5,818 nt of DNA from the NCBI GenBank assembly GCA_964373495.1, contig CAYJUW010000044.1, forward strand, positions 1 to 5,818, given 5' to 3'. The notes beneath the pieces are model-generated. The model ran no database searches and was not told where the DNA came from. It was given only the letters and a program-made list of their open reading frames with translations. Below are positions 4,696 to 5,818 of this stretch, piece by piece. Source of the DNA: JACQMJ01 sp964373495. Its GTDB lineage: Bacteria > Patescibacteriota > Minisyncoccia > Sungbacterales > SURF-37. The stretch's first letter is position 1; each line of letters opens with the position of its first letter. Made by a program: the position numbers and the translations under genes.

Positions 4696-5818
4696 TTACA
4701 GATAGTCCAACGGATTAAGATATCCGCCAAACGGCGAGAGCGGCAGGGTCATTGCTCGGCCGCAGACCCGGCTCTGGAGCTGGCCTACTTGGACCGCTTG
4801 GCGCGCAAAGACCGAGAGGTGCAGGTGCGGCCCGGTGGCATAGCCGCTCGACCCGGAGTAGCCGATGAGCTCGCCGCGATTTACGGCCTGGCCGGGCTGG
4901 ACCTTGATCAGCGAGAGATGGGCGGAAAGGGTGGCGAGGTTATTGGGGTGATCGATCAGGATCCACCGGCCGTAGGAGGCGCGGCGGCAGGAGACATCGG
5001 TATCGCCGGCGGAACGCACCACTCCCCGCTCGCTCGCGAACACCGGGGTGCTGATGGCGGCGCGGAGATCAATGCCGTTATGTCCTTTGCCGCTGTAGCC
5101 GCCGGCGCGGGCAAAGGCGGTGTTGCCGAAGTACTGGGTGATGAAAATAGGTTCGGGCAGGGGCCAGCCCAGGATCCCCGATCCGGGCGCGGGCAGGAGT
5201 GATGGGTCGAAATCGGCCTTTAGGCTCGCCTCGAGGGCATTCACCTCCGCTTCGAGCGCCCCGCGCCGGCGCTCGACTTCGGCCAGCAATTCCTGGTAGC
5301 GCCGCTCCTGGTTTTTGGTTTCGGCCAGGAGGTTTTGACGGGTTCTCCGTTCTTCGAGCTCGAGCGCCTTTTGATCGGCGAGATCCTCGGCCAGCGCGGC
5401 CAGCTCCAGGCGCTTCCCTTCGGCCGCGCCCTTGCGATCTTTTAATTCTTCGCGCTCGAGCCGCAGCGCGGCCAGTGCGGTATGGATCTCGCGCTGGATG
5501 CCGAAGAGCGAGTCCACGGCATTGAAAAACGAGGCCAGCGTTTCGTTCTTGATGAGGATTTCCATGGGTGTTTCCTGGTCGGCCGCGGCGATCAGGCCGA
5601 TGAGGCGGCCGAGGCGGGCGCGCCCGCGCTCAATGGCGGCCTCTTGCGCCTTGATTTCTCCTCCCAACTGCTGGATTTCAAGGTTGGTGCGCTCGATCTT
5701 GGCCTTGGTGAGGCGGATGGAGGCGTCAAGGCCTTTGATGGCGCGGTCCAGCGACGCGATGCGGGACTGGAGCGTATTGGCTTTGAGTTCAATCTGGCCG
5801 ATGGCCGCCCGGTGTCGC
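4696..5818 (-). CDS. M23 (LytM) peptidoglycan endopeptidase with N-terminal coiled coil, partial at 5' end
   Basis: The product is a zinc metallo-endopeptidase that cuts peptidoglycan cross-links outside the cytoplasmic membrane, with the EnvC-like layout of a long coiled coil followed by a LytM domain. The reading frame stays open to the window edge. A TTG at 5667 is not a credible start, because another 50 codons upstream continue the same coiled coil. In the 373 visible residues the coiled coil covers about 1-200, a linker 201-220 and the peptidase domain about 220-373. Zinc and catalytic residues are present: H246 and D250 in GHNGIDL, H300 in LSAHLSL, H331 and H333 in GPHLHLSVF. It should therefore be active, unlike E. 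coli EnvC, which lacks zinc ligands. C277 and C352 may form a disulfide. The end, GGYLNPLDYL, resembles CPR M23 proteins as I remember them. The signal peptide lies outside the window. The serine protease gene follows 8 bp downstream. Confidence 0.9.
   Translation of the reverse strand, partial: RHRAAIGQIELKANTLQSRIASLDRAIKGLDASIRLTKAKIERTNLEIQQLGGEIKAQEAAIERGRARLGRLIGLIAAADQETPMEILIKNETLASFFNAVDSLFGIQREIHTALAALRLEREELKDRKGAAEGKRLELAALAEDLADQKALELEERRTRQNLLAETKNQERRYQELLAEVERRRGALEAEVNALEASLKADFDPSLLPAPGSGILGWPLPEPIFITQYFGNTAFARAGGYSGKGHNGIDLRAAISTPVFASERGVVRSAGDTDVSCRRASYGRWILIDHPNNLATLSAHLSLIKVQPGQAVNRGELIGYSGSSGYATGPHLHLSVFARQAVQVGQLQSRVCGRAMTLPLSPFGGYLNPLDYL

Overview
The window looks like chromosomal DNA of a Candidate Phyla Radiation (Patescibacteria/Parcubacteria-like) bacterium. 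The strongest taxonomic hint is the C-terminus of the M23 peptidase at the right edge. It has two cysteines flanking the catalytic core and ends in GGYLNPLDYL, which I remember as typical of Patescibacteria M23 proteins. A XerC/D-like recombinase followed by a short hypothetical gene is also a common CPR arrangement. This placement comes from memory of the families, not from a search.

Layout, left to right. Positions 1-262 are non-coding and hold two perfect hairpins (35-53 and 82-103). A palindromic dif-like 11-6-11 site follows (230-257) and contains a TATAAT box. A tyrosine recombinase (263-1213) overlaps by 4 bp an unrecognised 176-residue protein with a PD-(D/E)XK-like C-terminus (1210-1740). 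Directly downstream is the broken C-terminal tail of a second, different tyrosine recombinase (1776-1982). Positions 1983-2241 hold a likely promoter and a structured leader for a 460-residue protein, a cold-shock domain fused to a large region I do not recognise (2242-3624). A rho-independent terminator (3651-3684) ends that unit.

The right part is a leftward operon. A coiled-coil M23 (LytM) peptidoglycan endopeptidase, cut by the window edge (4696-5818), is followed after 8 bp by a membrane-anchored, proline-linker trypsin-like serine protease (3683-4687). Both products should act outside the cytoplasmic membrane, on the wall and on wall-associated proteins.

Base composition splits the window. 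The recombinase pair is clearly more AT-rich than the cold-shock and peptidase genes: 26 of 60 bases are G/C at 1381-1440, against 40 of 60 at 2581-2640. The recombinase remnant looks GC-rich like the right-hand part. The simplest reading is that a small mobile recombinase cassette arrived next to, or in place of, an older recombinase gene. The most novel items are the dif-like site overlapping the recombinase promoter, the possible nuclease partner gene, and the cold-shock fusion protein.
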